64,000 bases of DNA, from positions 10,299 to 74,298 of the forward strand of contig CAZWVH010000002.1 of assembly GCA_964636945.1 (NCBI GenBank), given 5' to 3'. The notes under the pieces were generated by a model that had not been told where the DNA came from, did not search any database, and saw only the letters and a program-made list of their open reading frames with translations. A program made the translations under genes and the position numbers. Positions 1-8,898 of this stretch are shown in pieces. Every line of letters starts with the position of its first letter. The stretch's first letter is position 1. This stretch comes from CAZADA01 sp964636945 (lineage in GTDB: Bacteria > Pseudomonadota > Alphaproteobacteria > Caulobacterales > Maricaulaceae).

Positions 1-171
1 GTGGTGAGCGGTGACTGTGTGGTCCAAGCGGGGACCCGCGGTCCCTTAGAGCTTCGCCTGTCGGATGAGCGCGAGGCGTTCGCGTGCCCGTTCGGTGAAC
101 GCAATCAGGGCCTATGCAGAACTGTGGTTCCCACTGGCGACACGTTGCGTTTTTCCGTGCGCTTGAACTGA
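1..171 (+). CDS. Possible 3' end of an unrecognised gene, cut by the window edge
   Basis: A frame is open from the first base to a TGA at 169-171, giving 56 residues and ending in the residues LRFSVRLN. Its third codon positions are mostly G or C, like the neighbouring real genes. I recognise no family, and a 56-codon open frame can arise by chance in GC-rich DNA. The 229 bases between it and ndk hold no gene I can support and probably carry the ndk promoter. Confidence 0.3.
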   Translation: MVSGDCVVQAGTRGPLELRLSDEREAFACPFGERNQGLCRTVVPTGDTLRFSVRLN

Positions 172-400
172 TCCCACCGTCCAGTCAGGACGAATTGGGA
201 CGCAAGTGTGGCTTGGTGCGCCCGGACGCCCATCGACGCATCGACTGGGCGCCGGGTGGCTTGTGTCCGATCGCAACGGCGGCTAGAAGGCGGCGTCTGT
301 CCAAGGCGGCCGTCGCCGTTTTGCCCTTTCAAACTCGATTCAGTTACACATGCGCTAGGGCCGCGATGGCCGCGCTTTCGCCACGTGAAGGAGAGCCGTC

Positions 401-823
401 ATGGCCGTCGAACGCACTTTGTCAATCATCAAGCCGGACGCGACCGCAAAAAATGTCACCGGCGCCATCAACACGATGATCGAAGGGGCTGGCCTTCGCA
501 TTGTGGGGCAAAAGCGCATCCGCATGACCCGCGCCCAAGCCGAAGCATTTTACGCCGAGCACGCAGCGCGCCCCTTTTATGGCGAGTTGGTGGATTTCAT
601 GACCTCCGGTCCCGTTGTCGTCCAAGTGCTTGAAGGCGAGGACGCGGTGAGCAAGCATCGCACTGTGATGGGCGCGACCAATCCAGCTGAGGCCGACGAA
701 GGCACCATCCGCAAAACTTTCGCCTCATCGATTGGTGAAAATGCATGTCATGGCTCGGACAGCGCCAAAAGCGCCGAGCGTGAGGTCGCATTTTTCTTCA
801 ATCTTGAAGAAATCGTTGGCTAA
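401..823 (+). CDS. ndk: Nucleoside diphosphate kinase
   Basis: Transfers the gamma phosphate of ATP to nucleoside diphosphates through a phospho-histidine, balancing the cytoplasmic (d)NTP pools. At 140 residues it has the normal family length. The N-terminal ERTLSIIKPDA motif and the active-site segment NACHGSDS with His117 are both visible; most homologues have NAVHGSDS or similar, so Cys116 is a small variation. The start is fixed by a strong Shine-Dalgarno sequence, GAAGGAG at 387-393, seven bases before the ATG. The kinase-like gene downstream follows closely on the same strand. Confidence 0.97.
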   Translation: MAVERTLSIIKPDATAKNVTGAINTMIEGAGLRIVGQKRIRMTRAQAEAFYAEHAARPFYGELVDFMTSGPVVVQVLEGEDAVSKHRTVMGATNPAEADEGTIRKTFASSIGENACHGSDSAKSAEREVAFFFNLEEIVG

Positions 824-872
824 CGCCCAACCGCCCGCGCCCGGTCCGGTCGACGCCGACGGGACCGGGAGC

Positions 873-1682
873 ATGCCCGCTGATTTTGTGCTCGACCACA
901 TCGGGCCTGATATGGGTGGGTCGGAGCGGTTGGTTGTGGCGTTGGCAGGTCCGCAAGCCTCCGGCAAGACCACCGCGGCGCAAGCGTGCGCCGCTGCTTG
1001 GCCCGACAAGGTATGGACGATATCTCTCGATGATTTCTATCTGACGAAATCGGAACGCCAGCGGTTGGCAGACCGAATTCATCCGCTCTTTGTCACACGC
1101 GGCCCTCCCGGAACCCACGATACAGCGCGCCTGCAGGATGTGATTGGCCAATTGCTCGATCCCACACGTGACGGTCCAGTGCGTACGCCCGTGTTCGACA
1201 AACTGGCAGATGACCGGCTTCCACAGGATGTCTGGCGGGAGCTGAATGGCGCGCCGCGCGCCGTTTTGGTGGAAGGCTGGTGCCTCGGCGCGCTGCCGGA
1301 CCCGGCTTCCTCAGGCGCACCGCCGCTCAACACCGTGGAACAACAGGACGCCGCTGGCATTTGGCGCGACCACCAAGAACGCCAGCTTGCTGGGCCTTAT
1401 GCAAAACTTTGGGACCAGTTTTCTCGGTTTATCTCGCTGCGCCCACCCAGCTTCGAGACCGTATTTACCTGGCGGTTGGAGCAAGAGGCGCACCTATTGG
1501 GCCTTGAGGTCCAGGCGCTAAGCGACGAACGGCGGCGTCACATTGTTCACTTCGTTCAGCACTATGAGCGGATCACGCGGCGCATGATGGCGGGGGCGCA
1601 ACGGCCCAGCGTGGTGGTCCAGTTGGATGAACGCCGCAGGGTGGTGTCTCAATCCGAAGTGCGCCCCAATTCGAAGCGATGA
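873..1682 (+). CDS. P-loop kinase resembling D-glycerate 3-kinase (GLYK/Tda10 type)
   Basis: The protein has a Walker A loop (GPQASGKTT), then SLDDFYLTKSER and the RGPPGTHD segment characteristic of the glycerate 3-kinase/YggC/Tda10 family, which belongs to the uridine kinase/phosphoribulokinase fold. The substrate is inferred from the family and is not proven here. The frame is open from 732, but that start lies deep inside ndk. I chose ATG 873 (269 residues, GGGAC upstream). A TTG at 816 that overlaps the ndk stop is the alternative. The last 100 residues are rich in charged residues and carry no motif I recognise. Confidence 0.8.
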   Translation: MPADFVLDHIGPDMGGSERLVVALAGPQASGKTTAAQACAAAWPDKVWTISLDDFYLTKSERQRLADRIHPLFVTRGPPGTHDTARLQDVIGQLLDPTRDGPVRTPVFDKLADDRLPQDVWRELNGAPRAVLVEGWCLGALPDPASSGAPPLNTVEQQDAAGIWRDHQERQLAGPYAKLWDQFSRFISLRPPSFETVFTWRLEQEAHLLGLEVQALSDERRRHIVHFVQHYERITRRMMAGAQRPSVVVQLDERRRVVSQSEVRPNSKR

Positions 1683-1902
1683 TCAACACGCCCAACGGTA
1701 GGGATGCTGATCCCCGGCACTTGGTCTAATAGGTCTAGGGCGACAATGTCTTGCATATGGGCCAGTGCGCTGGGCGCAGTCATCAATGGCGCGCCGCCAT
1801 CGATACCGCAGCGCATGGACGCATGAATTGGACTTGAGACCGTGGGTGGAGCGCATCTAGCCCATCAAACGATTTGCTGCTGGGTTGAACAAATTGCCGC
1901 CT

Positions 1903-2505
1903 TCATGTCTTGGCGGCATCGCATCTCTCAAGCACTTGCGCCAAACACCGCGGATACAGCTTATGCTCTTGCTCCAGCACGCGCGCGGCCAGCGTATCGG
2001 CGGTATCTCCCGCCAACACCGGGACTTCGGCTTGGCCAATGATGGGGCCGGCGTCCACGCCTTCGGTGACCCAATGCACGGTGCAGCCATGGACGGTATC
2101 GCCCGCCTCTAGCGCGCGCTCATGGGTGCGCAATCCAGGATATTTGGGTAAGAGCGAGGGATGGATGTTGATCATCCGCCCTTCCCAGCGGCGTACAAAT
2201 CCGGGCGTCAATACGCGCATGAAGCCCGCCAAACACACCCAATCGGTCTCGAGACGCTCAAGCTCTGCGTGCACGGCGTCTTCAAAGGCGGTGCGATCGT
2301 CATGGGCCTTGTGGTCCACAACCGCTGTGGGCACGCCATGTTTGCGCGCGGAGTCCAACCCTGCAGCGTCTGGCCGATTGGACAGCACCAGCGTGGGCCG
2401 CGCCGGGACCTGACCCGCTTGCATAGCGTCAATCAAAGCGACCATATTCGAGCCCCGTCCGGAAATCAGGATCGCCACGCGCGGGAGGTCATGGTCACGG
2501 CTCAT
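1903..2505 (-). CDS. purN: Phosphoribosylglycinamide formyltransferase (GART)
   Basis: Third step of de novo purine synthesis: transfers a formyl group from 10-formyl-THF to GAR. The protein has the N-terminal ISGRGSNM phosphate-binding loop, the LAGFMRVLTP stretch, the INIHPSLLPKYPG motif with catalytic Asn and His, and GCTVHWVTEGVDAGPII near the folate site. The start at 2505 (MSRDHD) gives 200 residues and makes an ATGA overlap with the purM stop at 2502-2504, a normal sign of translational coupling. A longer frame starting at 2532 would lie inside purM and is less likely. Confidence 0.95.
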   Translation of the reverse strand: MSRDHDLPRVAILISGRGSNMVALIDAMQAGQVPARPTLVLSNRPDAAGLDSARKHGVPTAVVDHKAHDDRTAFEDAVHAELERLETDWVCLAGFMRVLTPGFVRRWEGRMINIHPSLLPKYPGLRTHERALEAGDTVHGCTVHWVTEGVDAGPIIGQAEVPVLAGDTADTLAARVLEQEHKLYPRCLAQVLERCDAAKT

Positions 2506-3521
2506 GCGCTCACCATTTCGCCGCAGATCCAAGCTGTTTCGCCGGCCGCTTGAAGCTGCTCGATCACGTGATCAACGTTGCTGGCTGACACGCTCACCAC
2601 CATGCCCACGCCGCAATTAAAGGCGCGGCGCATTTCAGCCTCGTCAACATCGCCCGCCTGTTGCAGCCATTGGAACAGCGCGGGCCGCTCCCAGCTGTCC
2701 CAGTCAATCTGCGGGCTAAGGTGTTTCGGCGCCATGCGCGCCGGATTCTCCGCCAAACCGCCGCCGGTGATGTGGGCTGCGCCCTTGATGCGCCCCGCTT
2801 TCATAACGGGTAAGAGCGTACGTACATAAAGCCGTGTCGGGGTGAGCAGAGCTTCACCCATCGACACCGAATTGTCCCACGGCGCATGGTCGCTCCAGGC
2901 CAGTCCAGAGCGATCCACAATGGCCCGGATCAATGAAAATCCATTGGAATGGGGGCCAGACGACGCCAATGCAATCAACACATCGCCCGCTTGCATGGCG
3001 GCATGGTTTGGCAGAACCCCAGTACGCTCCACCGCGCCGACGCAAAAGCCGGCTAAGTCATAACGGCCACTCGTGTAAAGGCCGGGCATCTCGGCGGTTT
3101 CTCCGCCAATGAGGGCGCAGCGTGAGTCTTCGCAGCCCAGCGCCACGCCCTTCACCACATCGGCGATGGCCGCATCCGCCAGGCGGCTGGTGGCGACATA
3201 ATCGAGGAAAAACAGAGGTTCCGCCCCCTGGGCCAGCACGTCATTGACGCACATGGCCACCAGATCAATCCCGATACTGTCATGCTTGCCTACGGCAGCA
3301 GCCACATCGAGCTTGGTGCCCACGCCGTCGGTCCCTGCCACTAAGAGGGGATCGTCCCAGCCGGCAGCCTTCAGGTCAAACAGTCCGCCAAACCCGCCCA
3401 GCACGCCATCGGCTCCCGGGCGTATCGTGCGCGCCGCGTAGGGCGCGATCTCGCGCACCAATTGGTTGCCGGCGTCGATATCCACGCCGCTTTGGGCATA
3501 GGTCAAGGGAGGCTTTGTCAC
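2502..3521 (-). CDS. purM: Phosphoribosylformylglycinamidine cyclo-ligase (AIR synthetase)
   Basis: Closes the imidazole ring of the purine precursor with ATP, converting FGAM to AIR. It is 339 residues long, the usual size. Visible motifs are YAQSGVDIDAGN at the N-terminus, the nucleotide-binding segment LVAGTDGVGTKLDVA, MCVNDVLAQGAEPLFFLDY, GGETAEMPGLY, and HITGGGLAENPAR in the C-terminal half. It is the first gene of a purM-purN operon. The divergent gene at 3649 shares the 127-base spacer. Confidence 0.97.
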   Translation of the reverse strand: MTKPPLTYAQSGVDIDAGNQLVREIAPYAARTIRPGADGVLGGFGGLFDLKAAGWDDPLLVAGTDGVGTKLDVAAAVGKHDSIGIDLVAMCVNDVLAQGAEPLFFLDYVATSRLADAAIADVVKGVALGCEDSRCALIGGETAEMPGLYTSGRYDLAGFCVGAVERTGVLPNHAAMQAGDVLIALASSGPHSNGFSLIRAIVDRSGLAWSDHAPWDNSVSMGEALLTPTRLYVRTLLPVMKAGRIKGAAHITGGGLAENPARMAPKHLSPQIDWDSWERPALFQWLQQAGDVDEAEMRRAFNCGVGMVVSVSASNVDHVIEQLQAAGETAWICGEMVSA

Positions 3522-3648
3522 GTGCGCACCTCGAAATGTTCATACAAGCGCCCATATTTACTGCAATCGCCGCAAAAATCGACACGCCCCGCTTTCAACG
3601 CGCGGCAGGCCGGGTATAGTCCAGCTTGGAACCGCCAGGGAGGATGCA

Positions 3649-4857
3649 GTGCCACAGTTTCGTACGGCGTTGGTTCGCTTGATCGCTTTATTCGTATTCG
3701 CAGCGCCCGCAGCTGCGCAATCAGATCTCTATCGCGTGCCGGATGTGCGCGTGGAAGCTGAGGCGGAAACGGCGACCATGGCCCGGGAGAAGGCCATCGC
3801 AGAAGGCCAGATCATCGCCTTTGATCGCCTGGTGGAAAAGCTGACCTTGCCTGAAGACCGGTATGATTTGCCACCCACGGATCCGACAGTGGCTGGAGGG
3901 TTTGTCACCGCCCTTGAGGTGCCACAGGAACAAACCACTTCGACGCGCTGGATCGGCACGCTGAACGTGCGTTTTGATCCCCAAGGCGTACGCGAATATC
4001 TGCGATCGCTCGGCGTGATGCCGGTGGAGGCAATGGCCCGGCCCGGCGTGTTGGTGCCATTGCTGAATGTGGACGGCGATCGTTATGTGTTGTGGGATCC
4101 CACCAATAGCTGGCTGCAAGCGTGGATGGCGCGCAGTTACGCCGACGAACAAACCCCGATCATCACACCCATGGCGGACGACATTGATCGCGATTCGCTG
4201 AGCGTCACTGAGGCGAACAATATCAATCGCGCTGCGCTAAGTTTGTTCGCCGCGCGGTATCAAGTGGAAAAAGTCTATATCGCCCGGGCGTTCCAAAATC
4301 CCGCGACTGGCGTGATCAGCGGGTCATTGGAGGCGGTCGACTTTGCTTCGGCCGATCCATCAGCCAAAAATGTGGCGCGCACATCAGGGGCGACCATGGA
4401 TGAATTGCGCGACCGATTGGCGGGCCTTTTGGCTGAAGATTGGAAGCAACAAATGGCGGTACGCGACTTCCAAGTCACTGAAGTTGAAGTGGAAGTCGCC
4501 TACAACAATTTCGACGAGTTCAGACAGATCGAACAGATCATCGCCAAAACGACCTTGATTGACCGGGCACAGGGGCGCGGCATTACAGCCGATGGCGGCC
4601 TGATGACTTGGTGGTATCGCGGACAGCCCTACCAGTTGCAGCAGGAATTGAACGAAAAGGGCGCCACCCTTTCGCTCCGGCCAGACGGCGGATGGCGGGT
4701 GCAGATGATCAGTACCTTGTCAGATCAATCTCCTTATGGCGATCCTGCCGTGAATTCGTACGATCCCAATGGGGCCTATGATCCTAATGACGCTTACGAT
4801 CCCACAGACGCGCCACTCAACCAACCAGAGGGCGAATACGATTATCCGCCCCCATGA
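3649..4857 (+). CDS. DUF2066 family exported protein
   Basis: This 402-residue protein starts with a signal peptide ending in APAAAQ and continues with the DUF2066 pattern (YRVPDVRVEAEA, then residues resembling FDRLVEKLTLPED). DUF2066 proteins are periplasmic and of unknown function, and commonly precede hda in alphaproteobacteria. The start is GTG 3649 with GGGAGG a few bases upstream; no in-frame ATG competes. The C-terminus carries three short tandem repeats of YDPN-type (residues about 369-386) followed by an acidic proline-rich tail. It overlaps hda by ATGA at 4854-4857, so the two are probably co-translated. Confidence 0.8.
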   Translation: MPQFRTALVRLIALFVFAAPAAAQSDLYRVPDVRVEAEAETATMAREKAIAEGQIIAFDRLVEKLTLPEDRYDLPPTDPTVAGGFVTALEVPQEQTTSTRWIGTLNVRFDPQGVREYLRSLGVMPVEAMARPGVLVPLLNVDGDRYVLWDPTNSWLQAWMARSYADEQTPIITPMADDIDRDSLSVTEANNINRAALSLFAARYQVEKVYIARAFQNPATGVISGSLEAVDFASADPSAKNVARTSGATMDELRDRLAGLLAEDWKQQMAVRDFQVTEVEVEVAYNNFDEFRQIEQIIAKTTLIDRAQGRGITADGGLMTWWYRGQPYQLQQELNEKGATLSLRPDGGWRVQMISTLSDQSPYGDPAVNSYDPNGAYDPNDAYDPTDAPLNQPEGEYDYPPP

Positions 4858-5552
4858 GTAAAGGCGAGCAACTCGCACTCGCTTTTCCACGCCTCTCCCG
4901 TGATCCACACGCCACCTTTGCGGAAGGGCCGAGCAATCGTTTTGCACGCTTGGCGCTGAATGAGTGGCGCCACTGGCCAAGTGGCGCCCTGGCGCTTGTG
5001 GGTCCTGAGGGATGCGGCAAAAGCCATTTGGCGGCAATTTGGGCGAAAGACGAAAGCGCTGCGGTGATTGCTCCAGCCGCGTGGGCTGCCGCTCCTTACC
5101 AGGTGATCTCCGACCATCAGGGGCGTCCGGTTGTCTTGGAAGATGCAGATAGTCCCCATGCTCAACCCAGCGATGCGCTGTATGCGCTCTTGAATGCAGC
5201 CCGCAGCGGCGACCTTGCCGCCGCGCTGATCACAGCGCGCACACCGCCCAGCAGTTGGTTGATCAACCACAATAGCGTCAGCGCAGACACGGCGTCGCGC
5301 CTGCAAAGTTTGCCCGTTCTTGAAGTGAGTGACCCCGATGATCAAGAATTGGGCCAAATCTTGCGTAAACTGTTCGCAGATCGGGGTGTTAACATCTCTG
5401 ACGCAGTTGTAGCGTATTTGGTGAAGCGCATGGAGCGCTCCCACGCAGCGGCCGCAGCCGTTGTTGACGCGCTCGATCGCCGCGCGCTTGCCGAACAGGC
5501 CAAGATCACGCGGCGTCTTGCCGCCCGTGTTTTGAACAATGAGCTTGAGTGA
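4854..5552 (+). CDS. hda: DnaA-related regulator of replication initiation (Hda/HdaA)
   Basis: A 232-residue AAA+ protein lacking the DNA-binding domain of DnaA. Residues 6-12 (QLALAFP) match the clamp-binding motif QLxLxFP expected in Hda, which docks on the beta clamp and promotes hydrolysis of DnaA-bound ATP. Walker A is GPEGCGKSHLA, and VVLEDAD is the Walker B equivalent. It overlaps the DUF2066 gene by four bases, and its stop shares a base with the ppk start (TGATG). The combination of clamp motif, AAA+ fold and short length makes the assignment firm. Confidence 0.92.
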   Translation: MSKGEQLALAFPRLSRDPHATFAEGPSNRFARLALNEWRHWPSGALALVGPEGCGKSHLAAIWAKDESAAVIAPAAWAAAPYQVISDHQGRPVVLEDADSPHAQPSDALYALLNAARSGDLAAALITARTPPSSWLINHNSVSADTASRLQSLPVLEVSDPDDQELGQILRKLFADRGVNISDAVVAYLVKRMERSHAAAAAVVDALDRRALAEQAKITRRLAARVLNNELE

Positions 5553-7810
5553 TGACCGAGTCCGCCCAAACCGCAATGGAAGAACTGAACCAATCGAGTG
5601 CAACGTCACAAGGCGCAGGCAAATCCACGACCCGGCGAGGACGATCCTCGAAATCGACAAAGACGCGCGAAGTCAGCTCATTCGGCCAGGATCGCTTCAT
5701 AAATCGCGAGACCAGTTGGCTGGAGTTCAACTCCCGGGTCCTCGAAGAAGCCGCCAATCCCAAACATCCTCTGCTGGAGCGGCTTCGGTTTCTGGCCATA
5801 TCAGGATCAAACCTAGACGAATTTTACATGGTTCGCGTGGCCGGACTGCGCGGCATGATCCGCAGCGGTGTGAACGCGCGCAGCATTGATGGGCTCACGG
5901 CGGCCGAACAGATTGATGCGGTCAACGCCCGCGCCCGCTCCCTGCTCGAGGAGCAAGGCAAGATCTGGGACGCGCTGCAACTTGAGTTGAAGGACAACGG
6001 CATCAGTGTGCTGGAATCCAATGACCTCACCAAGGCTGACCGCACCTGGCTCAAGCGATACTTCAGGGAAGAAATCTGGCCCATCCTCACGCCGCTGGCG
6101 GTGGACCCGGCCCACCCCTTTCCGTTTATCGCCAATCTGGGATTTGGGGTGGCCGCACAGCTGAGCGGACCCGACAATCAATCACTGACGGCTTTGGTGC
6201 TTGTGCCCAAAGGCGCGCCACGCTTTGTGAGCCTTCCAGGTCGAAAGTCCACCAACGGCCACTATGAAACGCGCTATGTGGCGATTGAGACCATTATTTC
6301 TGAGTTTATGGACGATTTGTTTCCCGATTTCGCTGTGGATGCGATCGGCGCCTTTCGTGTCATCCGCGACACCGACATCGAGGTGCAGGAAGAGGCTGAG
6401 GATTTGGTGTCGTTTTTTGAAACGGCGCTGAAGAAACGCGACAAGGGCGCTCTTGTGTTCTTAATCGTGGAAGCATCCATGCCCAAACCACTGCGCGATT
6501 TTGTTTTCGACGCGCTGGAAGCCGACGAAGACGACATCGCCTATATGGATGGCCTATTGGGCTTGAAGGATTTGTCCAAGCTGATCCCGAAGGACCGGCC
6601 TGACTTACTGTTTGAACCCTACCAGCCGCGAAGCCCGCAACGCGTGCGCGACTATGGCGGTGACATATTTGCTGCGATCCGCGCCAAGGATTTGTTGGTC
6701 CACCATCCCTATGAAACCTTCGACACCGTCATCGATTTCCTGAGAAAAGCCGCGCGCGATCCCAATGTGGTGGCGATCAAGCAAACGCTCTATCGCACGT
6801 CGGATGGTTCGCCCATCGTCAAGGCTCTGTGCGAGGCTGCAGAAGCGGGCAAAAACGTCACCGCCATAGTTGAACTCAAGGCGCGTTTTGATGAGGAAAA
6901 CAATATTGGCGTAGCCCGCGACCTTGAAGCGGCCGGCGTGCAGGTGGTCTATGGCTTCATCACATATAAAACCCACGCCAAGCTGAGCCTGGTGATCAGA
7001 CGCGAACACGATGGCCTGCGATCTTACACTCATGTGGGCACGGGCAATTACCACCCCCAAACCGCCACCCTCTACACGGACCTGTCGCTGTTCACCGTGG
7101 ACCCTGGCGCCGCACGTGATGCGGGCAAGGTCTTCAACTTCATTACGGGCTACGCGCCGCCCCGCCAGCTGGAGCATTTCAGCATGGCTCCGCATTCGCT
7201 GAAATCTGATCTGATCAAACTCATCGAGACCGAGGCCAGTAACGCCCGGGCCGGCAAACCCGCCATGATTTGGGCTAAGATGAATTCGCTCACCCATTCT
7301 GAAGTGATTGATGCCTTCTACCGCGCGTCTCAGGCTGGAGTGCCGATCTATCTGGTGGTGCGCGGCGTGTGCTGCCTTCGCCCTGGCGTGCCTGGATTGT
7401 CAGAGACCATCAAGGTCAAGTCGATTGTGGGCCGCTTCTTGGAACATGCGCGAATTTATTGCTTCGCCGCAGGACATGAAATGCCCTCAGAGAAGAACGT
7501 GGTCTTGATCTCTTCCGCCGATCTCATGCCACGCAATCTTGATCGACGCGTGGAAATCGCTTCGCCACTTTTCACCGAGACAGTGCACAATCAAGCGTTG
7601 AATCAGATTATGCACGCGAACATAAATGACGAATGTCAGAGCTGGTATTTGAACGCCGACGCAAGTTACACCCGCCTTGATGCTTCAAAATTGGACGATC
7701 CGTTTTGCGCCCACGAATATTTTATGAAGACCCCGAGCCTTTCTGGACTTGGCGCCGCCCAAGACGCAGCGCCCAAAGTTCGGTTCGATCACATTGGACC
7801 GCGGTGCTGA
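5552..7810 (+). CDS. ppk: Polyphosphate kinase 1
   Basis: Reversible synthesis of inorganic polyphosphate from ATP. The 752-residue protein shows the Ppk1 domains in order: N-terminal helical domain (RFINRETSWLEFN, then LRFLAISGSNLDEFYMVRV), the head domain, and two phospholipase-D-like C-terminal domains. TYKTHAKLSLV contains the histidine that is phosphorylated, and SSADLMPRNLDRRVEI lies in the last domain. The first 40 residues are a low-complexity Ser/Thr/Arg-rich extension. GTG 5549 lies directly before ATG 5552; I take the ATG, whose A is the last base of the hda stop. The ppx-type gene follows after 19 bases. Confidence 0.96.
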   Translation: MTESAQTAMEELNQSSATSQGAGKSTTRRGRSSKSTKTREVSSFGQDRFINRETSWLEFNSRVLEEAANPKHPLLERLRFLAISGSNLDEFYMVRVAGLRGMIRSGVNARSIDGLTAAEQIDAVNARARSLLEEQGKIWDALQLELKDNGISVLESNDLTKADRTWLKRYFREEIWPILTPLAVDPAHPFPFIANLGFGVAAQLSGPDNQSLTALVLVPKGAPRFVSLPGRKSTNGHYETRYVAIETIISEFMDDLFPDFAVDAIGAFRVIRDTDIEVQEEAEDLVSFFETALKKRDKGALVFLIVEASMPKPLRDFVFDALEADEDDIAYMDGLLGLKDLSKLIPKDRPDLLFEPYQPRSPQRVRDYGGDIFAAIRAKDLLVHHPYETFDTVIDFLRKAARDPNVVAIKQTLYRTSDGSPIVKALCEAAEAGKNVTAIVELKARFDEENNIGVARDLEAAGVQVVYGFITYKTHAKLSLVIRREHDGLRSYTHVGTGNYHPQTATLYTDLSLFTVDPGAARDAGKVFNFITGYAPPRQLEHFSMAPHSLKSDLIKLIETEASNARAGKPAMIWAKMNSLTHSEVIDAFYRASQAGVPIYLVVRGVCCLRPGVPGLSETIKVKSIVGRFLEHARIYCFAAGHEMPSEKNVVLISSADLMPRNLDRRVEIASPLFTETVHNQALNQIMHANINDECQSWYLNADASYTRLDASKLDDPFCAHEYFMKTPSLSGLGAAQDAAPKVRFDHIGPRC

Positions 7811-7829
7811 CACCTAAGGCGCTCGCGCC

Positions 7830-8882
7830 ATGGTGATGGAAATCGACGAACCTACGGCGGTGCAAGGCAACTGGTGGCCTTTGACGACCCCGCCTCGTGC
7901 GGCCGTGATCGACATTGGCTCAAACGCAATGCGCCTTGCGATATATGACGTGGTCGATGGTCGAGGCCATGAGGTCTATACCGAGCGCGCCCGGCCACAG
8001 CTGGGTCGTGATTTAGACCCCGATGGCCGTCTCGACCCACAACGCGTTGAAGATGCGCTGGGTGCGCTTGCGCGGTTCAGATTCCTGGCGAACCATTGGG
8101 GCGTACGACGCATTTACGCCGTTGCCACGGCGGCAATCCGCATGGCGAGCGGCTATGATCGCGAGGCGTTTATCCGCCACGCGTCGCGTATCATCGGCGC
8201 ACCCGTGCGAGTTTTGTCAGGTCCTGAGGAAGCACGATATTCCGCTGAAGGCGTACTCAATGACTGGCCCGAGGCAGCGGGTCTGGTCGCCGACATCGGC
8301 GGGTTAAGCCTAGAGATTGCCCCGATTGGCTTTGGCATGGTGCTTGACGATGGGCGGAGCTTTGAGGTCGGCCCGCTTGCATTCATGCAGGAGCGGGAAC
8401 ACTCCGGCGATGAAACGGTGCGAGAGCGCGTTGTGGACATTGTCAGGGAGGATGTGCTCGCCCCCTGGGCGGAGTTTAACCTGAAAACGCTTTACGGGGT
8501 TGGCGGCGCCTGGCGCAATATCGCCGCTTGCGACATGCGCCGCAATCGTGGGCGGCCCATGCCAATGAACGGCTATAGTATGTCCCGTCAACGGGTTGAA
8601 GAAACCCTGGCTATTTTGGAAACCGGCGACGCGAAGTCCGTGGCGTTAATGAACTCCGCTGAAGTGTCGTCACGCCGCAGGGCGACCTTGCCCACCGCAG
8701 CCCTGGTTTTGCGCAAAGCGCTGAGCCTGTTGCCAAGCGAGCGCGTGGTGATCTCCACCAGCGGCGTACGTCAGGGCGTTTTGTTGCACGCGCTACGCGC
8801 CCAACCGCTGGTCAACCGCCGGCGATTGCCCAGGCGCCGGCCGCCGCGGAGGTCCAGTGGACGCTCATTGCAAGGGAAATAA
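7830..8882 (+). CDS. ppx: Exopolyphosphatase / pppGpp phosphohydrolase, short form
   Basis: Ppx/GppA hydrolases belong to the ASKHA ATPase fold and degrade polyphosphate or pppGpp. The motifs AVIDIGSNAMRL (phosphate 1), ATAAIRMA, LSGPEEARYS and LVADIGGLSLEI (phosphate 2) are present. The protein is 350 residues, so the two N-terminal domains are complete, but the helical C-terminal region of the 500-residue homologues is absent. After GVRQGVLLHAL it ends in a tail of about 30 residues packed with Arg and Pro. Only 16 bases separate its stop from the rnd stop on the other strand, so no remnant can hide there. Pairing with ppk supports a polyphosphate role. Confidence 0.85.
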   Translation: MVMEIDEPTAVQGNWWPLTTPPRAAVIDIGSNAMRLAIYDVVDGRGHEVYTERARPQLGRDLDPDGRLDPQRVEDALGALARFRFLANHWGVRRIYAVATAAIRMASGYDREAFIRHASRIIGAPVRVLSGPEEARYSAEGVLNDWPEAAGLVADIGGLSLEIAPIGFGMVLDDGRSFEVGPLAFMQEREHSGDETVRERVVDIVREDVLAPWAEFNLKTLYGVGGAWRNIAACDMRRNRGRPMPMNGYSMSRQRVEETLAILETGDAKSVALMNSAEVSSRRRATLPTAALVLRKALSLLPSERVVISTSGVRQGVLLHALRAQPLVNRRRLPRRRPPRRSSGRSLQGK

Positions 8883-8898
8883 ACGTTGGGCGCTAGCC

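Noticed and set aside
732..872. Long start of the P-loop kinase inside ndk
   Set aside because: It would overlap ndk by more than 90 bases, and its 47 extra residues look like an out-of-frame reading of the ndk end, while the fold begins later.
4842..5660. 272-residue open frame on the minus strand
   Set aside because: It lies antisense to hda, which has a clamp motif, AAA+ motifs and coupling to both neighbours. The antisense protein has no recognisable domain.
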